A stretch of DNA of 64,000 nucleotides from Galbibacter pacificus (lineage in GTDB: Bacteria > Bacteroidota > Bacteroidia > Flavobacteriales > Flavobacteriaceae), in the NCBI RefSeq assembly GCF_029603155.1, contig NZ_JAPMUA010000002.1:434001-498000 (forward strand). The letters run 5' to 3'. Positions within the stretch are counted from its first letter, which is position 1. Every line of letters begins with the position of its first letter. This document shows positions 53,001 through 62,327 of the stretch, piece after piece. The notes below the pieces were generated by a model, which saw nothing but the letters and a program-made list of their open reading frames with translations, searched no databases and had not been told where the DNA came from. The translations under genes were made by a program, and so were the position numbers.

Positions 53001-53555
53001 ATGAATATACCGACCCTTGAAAACGAAATTGTAAAACTTTCCCCGCTTACCATGGAGAATTACAAAAATTTATATGCCATTTCTTCAGAAAAAGATTTAT
53101 TACAATATTCCCCTTCAAACATTTCCACATTGCAGGCCCTTATTGAATATGTACAGACCGCCATCGATCTTGCCAGAAAAAACGAAGCCGTTCCATTTAT
53201 AATTCTTGACAAAAGGACGGACCGCTATGCCGGAAGCACCCGCTACATGAACATAGACTGGGAAAATAAAGTGTTGCACATTGGTGCCACATGGATTGGA
53301 CGTGACTTTCACGGGAATGGCTTGAATACGGCAATGAAGCAATTAATGCTGGACTATGCCTTTTTTAAGATGAATTTTGAAAAGGTGGAATTTAGGATAG
53401 ACGAAAGAAACATTCGTTCCAGAAAAGCAGTTGAAAAACTCGGTGCAAAACTAGAAGGCATTTTGCGTAAAAATGTTTACTTAATCAATGGTTTTAAACG
53501 TAATACCTGTTGCTACGGAATATTAAAAGAAGAATGGATTAAGAAAAGTAACTAA
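53001..53555 (+). CDS. GNAT-family N-acetyltransferase (RimJ/RimL-like)
   Basis: 184 residues from ATG 53001 (MNIPTLENEIVKLSPL); a longer upstream reading would cross the thioesterase gene start. The acetyl-CoA-binding part is RDFHGNGLNTAMKQLMLDYAF, followed by VEFRIDERNIRSRKAVEKLGAKLEGILRKNVYL (given in part). This is typical of RimJ/RimL-like enzymes that acetylate protein N-termini or small amines. Acceptor unknown. It shares a 37-bp divergent promoter gap with the menaquinone genes, which is tight for two promoters. Confidence 0.87.
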   Translation: MNIPTLENEIVKLSPLTMENYKNLYAISSEKDLLQYSPSNISTLQALIEYVQTAIDLARKNEAVPFIILDKRTDRYAGSTRYMNIDWENKVLHIGATWIGRDFHGNGLNTAMKQLMLDYAFFKMNFEKVEFRIDERNIRSRKAVEKLGAKLEGILRKNVYLINGFKRNTCCYGILKEEWIKKSN

Positions 53556-53650
53556 ATTATTGCTTTCTAATTCTTACAAATAGTCTTTTTAAGGAATTCT
53601 TTTGCATTCGTACTTTAAGGATTGTCCGGTATTGCTTTTCTTTGTAGCCT

Positions 53651-55759
53651 ATGACAAATGAAGCTACTGTTTACAAATCGTTAAAAGATTTTTTTGGTTA
53701 TGATACTTTTAGGCCACTTCAAAAAGAAATCATTAATACTGTTCTAAAAGGGGAAGATTGCCTGGTAATTATGCCAACCGGTGGCGGTAAATCCATTTGT
53801 TATCAACTTCCCGCTATTTTAATGGACGGGGTAACCATTGTAATTTCCCCGTTGATTGCCTTAATGAAAGATCAAGTGGACGGACTGAACATAAACGGTA
53901 TTTCGGCCCGCTATTTCAATAGCAGTCAGACCCCCGAAGAGCAACACGATATTTATGCACAATTAGAAACTAATAAAATAAAGTTGCTGTATGTTGCGCC
54001 AGAAAGCTTATCGCTACTTGAAAACATCTTTAACAAGATAAAAGTTTCGCTGTTTGCCGTAGACGAAGCCCATTGCATCTCGGCATGGGGACACGATTTT
54101 AGGCCTGCATATACACAATTGGGGCACTTAAAAAACCGCTTCTCTTCTACCCCCGTTATAGCCTTGACCGCCACTGCCGACAAGGCCACGCGTGAAGATA
54201 TTTTAGAACAGCTCAATATTCCGAAAGCAAAAAAGTTTGTGGCATCTTTCGACCGGAAAAACCTAAGTTTAGAAGTACGTCCGGGAAACAAACGGATGGA
54301 ACAAATTGTGAATTTTATAAAAACCAAGCCCAACCAAAGCGGGATTATATATTGCCTTAGCAGAAAAACCACCGAAACCATTGCCAATAAACTACAAAAA
54401 GCAGGCTTTAATGCCGAAGCATACCATGCAGGCTTACAACATGCGCAACGGTCTAAAATTCAAGAAGGCTTTATTAATGACACCGTAGCGATTGTTTGTG
54501 CCACCATTGCCTTTGGCATGGGTATTGACAAATCGAACGTTCGTTGGGTAATACACTACAACCTGCCCAAAAATATAGAAGGTTATTATCAAGAAATAGG
54601 TCGTGCCGGAAGGGATGGACTTCCATCTAAAACGCTTCTTTTTCATAGTTATGCCGATGTGGTACAGTTGCAAAATTTTGCAAATACCAGTGGCAATCAA
54701 GAAGTTCAGCTTGCCAAGCTGGAACGTATGAAACAATATGCCGATGCCCTTTCCTGCCGCCGGAAAATCCTGTTGAGTTATTTTGGCGAATTTTTAGAGG
54801 AAGATTGCGGAAATTGCGATGTATGCAAAAACCCGCCACAATTTTTTGATGCAACCATACTTACCCAAAAAGCATTGTCGTGCGTTGCCCGCCTCAAGGA
54901 GCTGGAAAGCATCGGACCTGTAATTGATGTATTGAGGGGCTCGCATAACCAACATGTGCTGGAAAAAGATTACCAGCACGTTAAAACCTATGGAATTGGC
55001 AACAATATCTCATGGCGGGACTGGCAACATTACATTGTACAAATGGTAAACCTTGGGTACCTTGAGATTGCATTCCATGAGCACAATGCACTAAAATTAA
55101 CCCCAAGTGCCAAAAAAGTATTATTCGAAGCGCAAAAAGTGGCGCTTACAAAACCTACCGATAAAATTACTGCCAGCAATGAAACCAGTACCAATCAAAC
55201 TACCAAAAACAGTTTGTTTGAACGTTTACGGAAGTTGCGGTTGGAAATTGCAAGAGAAGAAGATATTCCTGCCTATTTAATTTTTAATGATGCCACTTTA
55301 AAAGAAATTGAAAAAGAACGCCCTCTTACAGATGAAGAATTTATGCAAATTAGCGGGGTTGGCAAACGCAAACTGGAAAATTACGGATATCAGTTTATTA
55401 AAGAAATAATAGCTTTCAATAAAGAGAAAACAAAGAAAAAAGAGCAAAAAAAGGGAAATACCCACCTTAAAACCCTTGAATTGTACCAAGAAGGCTTTTC
55501 TATAGAAGAAATTGCCCAAAAAAGGTCGTTAAGCACAACCACCATTTACTCGCACCTTATTACCCTATACGAACAGGGAAAAGATATAAATCTTATAAAA
55601 TACATCAATAAAGCAGACCTCAAGGCCATAGAAAAAGCAAAAAAGGTATTGAAAAATCCCGAGCAACTAAAACCATATTACGAATATTTTGAGGAGGCCA
55701 TAGATTATTGGACCATCCGTGTTTGCCTAACCCTACTTAAAGACAAAGAGAACGTTTAA
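53651..55759 (+). CDS. recQ: ATP-dependent DNA helicase RecQ
   Basis: 702 residues. Helicase motifs are MPTGGGKSICYQLPA (Walker A), AVDEAHCISAWGHDFRP (DEAH-type box with the RecQ aromatic loop), ALTATADKATREDI and QEIGRAGRDGLPS. The RecQ-C zinc site is CRRKILLSYFGE with CGNCDVCKNP. An HRDC domain (DATLKEIEKERPLTDEEFMQISGVG, given in part) and a final helix-turn-helix (FSIEEIAQKRSLSTTTIYSHL) follow. It unwinds recombination intermediates 3' to 5'. It is monocistronic. Confidence 0.97.
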   Translation: MTNEATVYKSLKDFFGYDTFRPLQKEIINTVLKGEDCLVIMPTGGGKSICYQLPAILMDGVTIVISPLIALMKDQVDGLNINGISARYFNSSQTPEEQHDIYAQLETNKIKLLYVAPESLSLLENIFNKIKVSLFAVDEAHCISAWGHDFRPAYTQLGHLKNRFSSTPVIALTATADKATREDILEQLNIPKAKKFVASFDRKNLSLEVRPGNKRMEQIVNFIKTKPNQSGIIYCLSRKTTETIANKLQKAGFNAEAYHAGLQHAQRSKIQEGFINDTVAIVCATIAFGMGIDKSNVRWVIHYNLPKNIEGYYQEIGRAGRDGLPSKTLLFHSYADVVQLQNFANTSGNQEVQLAKLERMKQYADALSCRRKILLSYFGEFLEEDCGNCDVCKNPPQFFDATILTQKALSCVARLKELESIGPVIDVLRGSHNQHVLEKDYQHVKTYGIGNNISWRDWQHYIVQMVNLGYLEIAFHEHNALKLTPSAKKVLFEAQKVALTKPTDKITASNETSTNQTTKNSLFERLRKLRLEIAREEDIPAYLIFNDATLKEIEKERPLTDEEFMQISGVGKRKLENYGYQFIKEIIAFNKEKTKKKEQKKGNTHLKTLELYQEGFSIEEIAQKRSLSTTTIYSHLITLYEQGKDINLIKYINKADLKAIEKAKKVLKNPEQLKPYYEYFEEAIDYWTIRVCLTLLKDKENV

Positions 55760-55841
55760 TAAACCGTATTGGCTGCTAAATAAAAAATAATTGTAAATCC
55801 CTTAAGCAACCTTTCCACATATTTATCATCATAGTATTGCA

Positions 55842-55968
55842 ATGATAAATTATATAGACATGGATTCAGGACATTTTTTAATTCTGATTGGAAAATTAGC
55901 TGCTGTTTTAGGAATTGTAATATGGTTGATCAAAGAGATTGGTATTTTCATGCTTAAAAAAAGTAATA
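55842..55968 (+). CDS. Tiny single-helix membrane ORF, apparently frameshifted near its end
   Basis: ATG 55842 opens a frame MINYIDMDSGHFLILIGKLA... with a hydrophobic helix, which then runs into NMVDQRDWYFHA and a stop at 55966-55968. If one A of the AAA run at 55919-55921 is ignored, the frame continues as IWLIKEIGIFMLKKSNK, giving a sensible single-span protein of 43 residues that resembles the ORF at 56067-56210. Either a one-base insertion or a read error is possible. Function unknown; no family assigned. Confidence 0.4.
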
Positions 55969-56066
55969 AATAACCCGTTCTCCCCTAAACCTAATGTATT
56001 TCATTTTGTTATTTTTGTAAGATTTGTATTACACAAAATTGATGTAGTCACTTTTTTCAATTATTT

Positions 56067-56210
56067 ATGAGGGTTTATATACTTTTACCCCGAAAATATT
56101 TAAATGTCGAAAAGGTGATTGAAGTTCTTATTCCAATTGGATTGTACGCCACAATACTAGGTGTATTTGTGTGGCTGGTTGCTCAAATAGGAAGAATCTA
56201 TTTGAAATAA
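56067..56210 (+). CDS. Tiny single-span membrane protein, 47 residues
   Basis: ATG 56067 to TAA 56210: MRVYILLPRKYLNVEKVIEV, then one transmembrane helix (IGLYATILGVFVWLVAQIG) and a short basic end. The stop abuts a perfect intrinsic terminator on the same strand, which supports a real transcript. The pattern helix-W-L-x-x-x-I-G resembles the neighbouring ORF at 55842-55968. I recognise no family and assign no function. Confidence 0.5.
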   Translation: MRVYILLPRKYLNVEKVIEVLIPIGLYATILGVFVWLVAQIGRIYLK

Positions 56211-56241
56211 AAAAATCCCGGGCTAAAACCCGGGATTTTTT
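56210..56241. terminator. Bidirectional intrinsic terminator, small ORF / dnaK
   Basis: Perfect stem AAAAAATCCCGGG / CCCGGGATTTTTT with a 6-nt loop and T-runs on either strand. It ends the plus-strand small ORF transcript (stop at 56210) and the minus-strand dnaK transcript (dnaK stop 25 bp away). Confidence 0.92.
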
Positions 56242-56265
56242 TATTTATTGAATTTGTATCAGTGC

Positions 56266-58188
56266 TTACTTCACTTCTTCGAAGTCTACATCCTGTACAT
56301 CTTCGCCTTCTTTGGCATCGCCTCCGGCATTTGCGTTTCCTTGGGCATCGCCACCTGGAGCCGCACCACCGTTTTGCTGGGCTTCGGCCTGTGCTTTGTA
56401 CATTTCTTCTGAAGCTACTTTCCAAGCCTCGTTAATTTTGTCCAAAGCAGGTTGAATGGTGTCTACTTCTTTAGATTCGTATGCTTTCTTCAATTCTTCC
56501 AAAGCATCTTCAATAGGCTTTTTCTTATCTGCCGATAATTTATCGCCAAACTCTTTCAACTGTTTTTCAGTTTGGAAGATCATGGCATCGGCTTCGTTAA
56601 GCTTATCTACTTTCTCTTTGGCTTTTTTGTCGGCATCGGCATTGGCTTCTGCTTCTTTCTTCATTTTATCGATTTCTTCTTCGGTTAAACCTGAAGAAGC
56701 CTCGATACGGATATTTTGTTCTTTATTGGTTCCTTTATCCTTAGCAGAAACATTTATAATCCCATTTGCGTCAATATCGAAGGTTACTTCAATTTGAGGC
56801 ACCCCTCTTGGTGCTGGCGGAATTCCGTCAAGGTGAAAACGTCCAATGGTTTTATTGTCTGTGGCCATTGGTCTCTCTCCCTGAAGTACGTGTATTTCTA
56901 CAGAAGGCTGATTGTCTGCGGCTGTAGAGAACACTTGCGATTTTTTTGAAGGAATGGTTGTATTGGCCTCGATTAACTTGGTCATTACACCGCCCATGGT
57001 CTCGATTCCCAAAGAAAGCGGGGTTACATCTAGCAACAATACATCTTTAACGTCCCCGGTTAGTACACCACCTTGAATAGCGGCCCCAACGGCAACTACT
57101 TCGTCTGGGTTAACTCCTTTGGACGGTTTTTTGCCAAAGAATTTTTCTACTGCTTCTTGTACGGTAGGGATTCTTGTAGACCCACCTACCAAAATTACTT
57201 CATCAATATCGCTTTTTGAAAGTCCAGCACTTTTCAATGCTTTTTCGCAAGGTTTGATGGTTTTTTCTACCAAGTCGGCTATTAATTGTTCAAATTTAGA
57301 CCTGCTCAATGTTTTCACCAAGTGTTTTGGTCCGCTTGCGGTAGCGGTAACATATGGTAAATTGATTTCGGTTTGATTTGCAGATGACAATTCAATTTTA
57401 GCCTTTTCGGCAGCTTCTTTTAATCGTTGCAATGCAATAGAATCTTTCCTTAAGTCTATATCTTCATCGGCTTTAAATTCTTCGGCCAACCAATCTATAA
57501 TTTTTTCATCAACATCATCACCGCCCAAATGGGTATCGCCATCGGTTGCCAATACTTCAAAAACGCCGTCTCCCAGCTCAAGGATGGAAACGTCGTGCGT
57601 ACCACCACCAAAATCGAAAACCACTATTTTCTGGTCTTCTCCTTTTTTGTCCAGCCCGTAAGCCAATGCAGCCGCGGTAGGCTCATTAATAATTCTTTCT
57701 ACCTTTAAGCCTGCAATTTCACCGGCTTCCTTGGTTGCCTGACGTTGCGAATCGTTAAAATATGCTGGTACGGTAATAACCGCTTGCGTTACATCCTGAC
57801 CCAAATAATCTTCGGCGGTTTTCTTCATTTTTTGAAGGATCATTGCCGATAATTCCTGTGGTGTATACAAACGTCCGTCTATGTCCACACGTGGTGTGTC
57901 GTTATCTCCTTTGGTTACTTTATAAGGTACTCTGTCTGCTTCTCTTTGAGACTCCGAGAATTTGTTCCCCATAAAACGTTTAATCGAATAAATAGTTTTA
58001 TTTGGGTTGGTCACGGCTTGACGTTTGGCCGGGTCGCCAACTTTAATCTCGCCGCCTTCAACAAAAGCAATTACAGAGGGAGTCGTTCTTTTTCCTTCGG
58101 CATTAGGTATAACTACTGGCTCGTTCCCTTCCATTACGGAAACACAAGAGTTGGTTGTACCTAAGTCAATTCCAATAATTTTACTCAT
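56266..58188 (-). CDS. dnaK: Molecular chaperone DnaK (Hsp70)
   Basis: 640 residues, full length. The ATPase domain carries IGIDLGTTNSCVSVMEG, VITVPAYFNDSQRQATKEAG, NEPTAAALAYGLDKK and VGGSTRIPTVQEAVEKFFG. The substrate domain and helical lid end in DVDFEEVK, the EEVD-like DnaK tail. It folds proteins in the cytoplasm with DnaJ and GrpE, whose genes are not in this window. A symmetric TGACA/TGTCA site lies upstream (58267-58281). Confidence 0.98.
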   Translation of the reverse strand: MSKIIGIDLGTTNSCVSVMEGNEPVVIPNAEGKRTTPSVIAFVEGGEIKVGDPAKRQAVTNPNKTIYSIKRFMGNKFSESQREADRVPYKVTKGDNDTPRVDIDGRLYTPQELSAMILQKMKKTAEDYLGQDVTQAVITVPAYFNDSQRQATKEAGEIAGLKVERIINEPTAAALAYGLDKKGEDQKIVVFDFGGGTHDVSILELGDGVFEVLATDGDTHLGGDDVDEKIIDWLAEEFKADEDIDLRKDSIALQRLKEAAEKAKIELSSANQTEINLPYVTATASGPKHLVKTLSRSKFEQLIADLVEKTIKPCEKALKSAGLSKSDIDEVILVGGSTRIPTVQEAVEKFFGKKPSKGVNPDEVVAVGAAIQGGVLTGDVKDVLLLDVTPLSLGIETMGGVMTKLIEANTTIPSKKSQVFSTAADNQPSVEIHVLQGERPMATDNKTIGRFHLDGIPPAPRGVPQIEVTFDIDANGIINVSAKDKGTNKEQNIRIEASSGLTEEEIDKMKKEAEANADADKKAKEKVDKLNEADAMIFQTEKQLKEFGDKLSADKKKPIEDALEELKKAYESKEVDTIQPALDKINEAWKVASEEMYKAQAEAQQNGGAAPGGDAQGNANAGGDAKEGEDVQDVDFEEVK

Positions 58189-58266
58189 GTTTATGTTTTT
58201 ATAGTGTTTGAAAAATCTTTTTTAATTCGGTTTGTAAAAGTCAATCTTTATGCCATGCCTAAAAAA

Positions 58267-58281
58267 ATGACAAACTGTCAT
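58267..58281. promoter_or_regulatory. Palindrome upstream of dnaK
   Basis: ATGACA-AAC-TGTCAT, a perfect 6-bp inverted repeat around three bases, 79 bp before the dnaK start and about 130 bp before the divergent Crp-like gene. A candidate operator or heat-shock element. No CIRCE element is visible, so control must differ from the HrcA type. Position and symmetry only. Confidence 0.42.
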
Positions 58282-58414
58282 AAACAAAATGAACCACGCC
58301 AAGGCCCCGTGTAAACATTGCCCATGGAACGCACGTATGCTGACACCAATTGTTTTTATACTAATTTTGTTATCGATAAACATCCATATGGTATTAAGTT
58401 GAACCCTATAAAAA

Positions 58415-58987
58415 ATGGCCTTGGAAGAAATTAGAAAACAGTTTGAAAAAAACGTTTCCATTACCGATGCAGATTGGCAGCTATTTGCCTCGAAATTAAA
58501 GCGGATGGAATACCCCAAAAAGTCCGTTATTTTAAAAAAGGGGAATATAGAAACCTCTCTTTCTTTTATTGAAAAAGGTATTGTGCGCTTCTATATACCA
58601 AAAATAGACAACGACCTTACCTTTAGTTTTTCATTTGCGAATTCGTTTGTAAGTGCATACGATTCTTTTTTAACGCAGACCCTTTCCACTTACAATGTGG
58701 AAACCATTACAGCAACGGTTCTCTGGCGGTTAACGTACAATGACCTTCAGGAAATATACCAAACAACACAAATTGGAAATACCATTGGCAGGATTGCAGG
58801 TGAAGACTTGTTTCTGAAAAAATCCAAACGGGAAATTTCACTGTTGAAAAATACTGCGGAAGAAAGGTATTTAAGTCTTTTTTTAGACAGGCCGGAATTA
58901 ATTAAACAGATTCCGCTAAAATATATTGCATCGTATATTGGAATTACCCCACAAGCTTTAAGTCGGATAAGAAAGCGTATTTCTTAA
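58415..58987 (+). CDS. Crp/Fnr-family transcriptional regulator
   Basis: 190 residues. The N-terminal cyclic-nucleotide-binding fold (about 1-120) has KKSVILKKGNIETSLSFIEKGIVRFY (given in part) but no Fnr-type Cys cluster. The C-terminal helix-turn-helix is IPLKYIASYIGITPQALSRIRKRI, close to the flavobacterial branch of the family. The ligand is unknown and may not be cAMP. It precedes the DoxX gene by 82 bp in the same direction, a common pairing, and may control it. Confidence 0.88.
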   Translation: MALEEIRKQFEKNVSITDADWQLFASKLKRMEYPKKSVILKKGNIETSLSFIEKGIVRFYIPKIDNDLTFSFSFANSFVSAYDSFLTQTLSTYNVETITATVLWRLTYNDLQEIYQTTQIGNTIGRIAGEDLFLKKSKREISLLKNTAEERYLSLFLDRPELIKQIPLKYIASYIGITPQALSRIRKRIS

Positions 58988-59069
58988 CTTGGGTTCATTG
59001 TGAAAAGCGTGGAAAGATTGGAACTTTGCAGAAACCTTTTTTGAAAAATTCATCTTAAAAAAACAATCA

Positions 59070-59519
59070 ATGAAACCGCTAATTGTACTCATAGGCTCTT
59101 TTTTGTTTTCCGCTTTACTACTTAAATTAATACATCGGCATATCGATTATAAATTGGCTGCACGAATTGCAATGACCCTTATGCTGGTTTTTACCGCAAT
59201 CGGCCATTTTGCTTTTGGCAAGGGCATGCAACAAATGTTGCCTGATTTTATTCCGTACAGGTTTGAAATTGTAATATTAACAGGCATTATGGAAATATGC
59301 TTGGCAATCGGACTGTTATTTCCCCAATATAGAATTATCGTTGGCTGGATGTTAATAGCTTTTTTTGTTCTGGTTTTGCCGGCCAATATCTATGCGGCCC
59401 TAAACCATATAAATTACCAAACCGGGGAATACAATGGAAACGGACTAACTTATCTTTGGTTTAGGGTTCCATTACAGCTATTCTTTATTGTATGGGTTTA
59501 TTTTTCCAGTTTAAGGTAG
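59070..59519 (+). CDS. DoxX-family membrane protein
   Basis: 149 residues with four transmembrane helices and the DoxX-type pattern (AARIAMTLMLVFTAIGHFAF, LTGIMEICLAIGLLFP, GWMLIAFFVLVLPANIYAAL; each at most in part). The family is linked to terminal oxidase or thiosulfate-quinone chemistry in a few cases, but most members have no known role. It lies 82 bp after the Crp-like regulator on the same strand. Confidence 0.88.
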   Translation: MKPLIVLIGSFLFSALLLKLIHRHIDYKLAARIAMTLMLVFTAIGHFAFGKGMQQMLPDFIPYRFEIVILTGIMEICLAIGLLFPQYRIIVGWMLIAFFVLVLPANIYAALNHINYQTGEYNGNGLTYLWFRVPLQLFFIVWVYFSSLR

Positions 59520-59634
59520 GGTTAAACTACTGGAAATTACTTTTGACATTTTTTTAAGGTAACCTTCATTTAAATTTAATATTAACCAATCAACAACTTT
59601 AAACATTTATACTTTTAACTTCGGTAACAAAATG

Positions 59635-59642
59635 TATATTTG
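59635..59642 (+). promoter_or_regulatory. Candidate -7 promoter box for the serine dehydratase gene
   Basis: TATATTTG matches the Bacteroidota -7 consensus TAnnTTTG and lies 23 bp before the ATG at 59666. A clear -33 TTG is missing at the expected distance, so the call is weak. Confidence 0.4.
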
Positions 59643-59665
59643 CCATCGCTAAAACGTTTTCGTTC

Positions 59666-61090
59666 ATGGAGTGCATAAGTGTTTTTGATATGCTTAAAAT
59701 TGGCGTGGGCCCTTCCAGTTCTCATACTTTAGGACCATGGAGAGCCGCCGAAAGATGGATTGCGGAGCTAAAGGAAATGGGACATTTTAAACAAGTGTCT
59801 GCAATTACCGTTCATGTATACGGCTCGCTTTCCCTAACCGGAAAAGGGCATGCTACCGACTTGGCCATCCTTTTGGGCCTTTCGGGTGCCGATCCTGAAT
59901 ACATCCCTATTGAGGACATTAATGGTATTGTTGCAAAAATTAAAAGTGAAGGCAGTTTAAGTTTTAACAATGAAAAGATTTTACCTTTTAATTATAAGGA
60001 AAACATTGTTTTTCACCGGGAATTTCTTCCTTTCCATGCAAACGGGCTCACTTTTGAAGCAAGACTGAGTTCTGGAAAAACGATTACAGAAACCTATTAT
60101 TCCATTGGCGGTGGTTTTGTGGTCAAAGAAGAATTAATCCATGCCAAGGAAAATCTCAAGACCCTTAAAACATTTCCCTTTCCCACCCAAAAAGGAACAG
60201 AATTACTTGTGTATTGCCAACAGGAAAATGCCAATATTTCTGATATTGTTTTGGAAAACGAGCGGTCGCTCAGGACAGATATTGAAATAGACCGGGAACT
60301 ATTGCGTATTTGGAATACCATGCTGGAATGCATGCATACGGGTTGCCATACGGAAGGTAACCTTCCCGGCGGGCTCAATGTACGCCGACGCGCATACGAC
60401 ACCCACCAGCGCTTAATGGGCAATGTACCCTATTCATCGCCTCAGGAATGGTTGGAAGCTATAAGAAAAACCGAAGTTAAATTCAGGCAAATTCTTAAAT
60501 GGGTAAGTTGTTTTGCCATTGCCGTTAACGAAGTAAATGCTTCGCTAGGCAGGGTTGTAACGGCTCCAACCAATGGAAGTGCCGGGGTTATTCCTGCTGT
60601 TTTAATGTATTACCTGGTTATTGAAAACCATAACGCAGGATTTAATGAGATAAAAAAATTCCTTTTGGTTGCCGGGGAAATAGGGAGCATCTTTAAAAAA
60701 GGAGCCACCATTTCGGCTGCCATGGGCGGGTGTCAGGCAGAAATTGGCGTTTCCTCGGCAATGGCCGCGGGAGCCTTAACAGAATTATTGGGAGGAACCC
60801 CCGAACAAGTGCTCATGGCCGCAGAAATTGCCATGGAACACCATTTGGGATTGACCTGCGACCCCATTGGCGGACTCGTGCAGGTACCGTGCATTGAACG
60901 CAATTCCATGGGTGCCATAAAAGCAATTAATGCTGCCGAACTGGCACTGGATACCGACCCAAAAAATGCCAAGGTACCATTAGACAAAGTAGTAAATACC
61001 ATGTGGGAGACTGCCAAAGACATGAACTCGAAATATAAAGAAACCTCCGAGGGCGGTCTGGCCGTTGGCGTGCATTTAAGCGATTGCTGA
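59666..61090 (+). CDS. sdaA: L-serine dehydratase (L-serine ammonia-lyase), single-chain iron-sulfur type
   Basis: 474 residues, beta and alpha domains fused. The N-terminal signature is FDMLKIGVGPSSSHTLGPW. The [4Fe-4S]-associated cysteines lie in the alpha domain, as in AMGGCQAEIGVSS and LTCDPIGGLVQVPCIERNS (given in part). TAPTNGSAGVIPAVLMYY is also typical. It deaminates L-serine to pyruvate and ammonia, using an iron-sulfur cluster rather than pyridoxal phosphate. A -7 promoter-like box is at 59635. Confidence 0.96.
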   Translation: MECISVFDMLKIGVGPSSSHTLGPWRAAERWIAELKEMGHFKQVSAITVHVYGSLSLTGKGHATDLAILLGLSGADPEYIPIEDINGIVAKIKSEGSLSFNNEKILPFNYKENIVFHREFLPFHANGLTFEARLSSGKTITETYYSIGGGFVVKEELIHAKENLKTLKTFPFPTQKGTELLVYCQQENANISDIVLENERSLRTDIEIDRELLRIWNTMLECMHTGCHTEGNLPGGLNVRRRAYDTHQRLMGNVPYSSPQEWLEAIRKTEVKFRQILKWVSCFAIAVNEVNASLGRVVTAPTNGSAGVIPAVLMYYLVIENHNAGFNEIKKFLLVAGEIGSIFKKGATISAAMGGCQAEIGVSSAMAAGALTELLGGTPEQVLMAAEIAMEHHLGLTCDPIGGLVQVPCIERNSMGAIKAINAAELALDTDPKNAKVPLDKVVNTMWETAKDMNSKYKETSEGGLAVGVHLSDC

Positions 61091-61251
61091 TTGTATATCG
61101 GGAATTGATAGGAAAATGCATTTATTTTAATCCCCCTATCTCTTTAATAAAGTGGCCAAAATCCTAACAAAAAGCTAAAACATTTGGTATTGTAATATAA
61201 TTTTAATCCTTTTGAAACGTTTATCCCAATAACAATAAAAAGATAACATTT

Positions 61252-62313
61252 ATGAAATTATTTAAAACTATATTGAGTGTTTTATGTATTGTAACCATGT
61301 TTACTGCTTGTGGTTCTTCTGATGACGATTTTGCTTCCGGTCCGGATGTAGATGATTGCCTCGGGCTTGGAGACCCACAGCTAAAACTGTCTATTCAAGA
61401 TACTTATACTACACTTCCCGGTAAGGTTTCGGTATTTTTTAAGGTGAATACACTTGAAGGCGAACCGGTATCAAACTTAACGGCAAACAATTTTAGCATC
61501 TACGAAAAAGGACGAAACGATAATTGCTACAAGCCTATATCGCCTTCCGAATCAAACGGGAGGATTTCCCCTAATTCGCAAATATTCAATACAAATACGC
61601 TTCTTGTACTCGATTTAAGTAACAGTGTATTAAGTTCCAGTTTAGAAGAATTAAAAACTGCATCGGTTAGTTTTGTTGAAGAAGTAATGCCCGCTACTCC
61701 TGATGAAAAATTTAAAATGGCCATTTATTGGTTCGACGGAAGCGATGAACTGCACGAATTAAACGCATTAACATCAGACCGTGCAGCGTTAACGACCGCA
61801 ATCGACAGCATAACAAGCGACATAAGTCAAGACCCATCTACCGATTTGTACGGTGCGGTTATAAAATCTACCGATATAGCAACGGGAATACTCCAGGAAA
61901 ACGAAGAACTTGATATCTTGGCAGCATCATCTGTAGTTGTTTTTACCGATGGAACCGATCAAGCTGCCCGTTATAGCGAAAGCGATGCCATTAATAAAGT
62001 AAAAAATGCCGACGAGAATATTTCTTTTTTCACCATTGGCCTTGGTAATGAAATCGACGAGAATGTCCTGACTCAAATTGGTAAAACCGGAAGTGCATTT
62101 GCCAGCAACAAAGAAGAGCTGGAAGATACTTTTCAGGATATCTCTGAAAATGTTGCAGGACAAGCCAATAGTTATTACCTATTTGAATACTGTAGTCCGA
62201 AACGAGACGGAAGCGGTGTTAACCAGCTGGTTATCCAAGCCAAGCGCGGTGAAGAGCAAGGCGCCATCCAAACAGAGTTTGACGCTACCGGGTTTACCGG
62301 AGGATGTAAATAA
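61252..62313 (+). CDS. von Willebrand factor A-domain lipoprotein
   Basis: 353 residues. The lipobox MFTAC gives a lipid-modified Cys20, followed by a Gly/Ser/Asp-rich spacer that fits surface export of lipoproteins in this phylum. The VWA domain has the metal-ion site motif DLSNS at 121-125 (LLVLDLSNSV), with a later VFTDGTDQAARYSESDAI. Adhesion or complex assembly is the usual role; the partner is unknown. The IS982 element sits 14 bp after the stop, separating the gene from its likely terminator at 63350-63382. Confidence 0.9.
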   Translation: MKLFKTILSVLCIVTMFTACGSSDDDFASGPDVDDCLGLGDPQLKLSIQDTYTTLPGKVSVFFKVNTLEGEPVSNLTANNFSIYEKGRNDNCYKPISPSESNGRISPNSQIFNTNTLLVLDLSNSVLSSSLEELKTASVSFVEEVMPATPDEKFKMAIYWFDGSDELHELNALTSDRAALTTAIDSITSDISQDPSTDLYGAVIKSTDIATGILQENEELDILAASSVVVFTDGTDQAARYSESDAINKVKNADENISFFTIGLGNEIDENVLTQIGKTGSAFASNKEELEDTFQDISENVAGQANSYYLFEYCSPKRDGSGVNQLVIQAKRGEEQGAIQTEFDATGFTGGCK

Positions 62314-62319
62314 AACTTA

Positions 62320-62327
62320 TTATTTAA
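62320..62327. repeat. Target-site duplication, left copy
   Basis: TTATTTAA, identical to 63327-63334 on the far side of the IS982 element. The exact boundary has about one base of ambiguity, since the terminal inverted repeat could extend two bases outward. Confidence 0.8.

Noticed and set aside
52964..53053. Upstream extension of the thioesterase start (30 codons)
   Set aside because: It would overlap the divergent GNAT gene and add residues absent from the family; ATG 52963 fits homologues.
56198..56425. Minus-strand Arg/Cys-rich ORF overlapping the end of dnaK
   Set aside because: Shadow frame of the Gly/Ala-rich dnaK tail and the terminator; composition is not protein-like.
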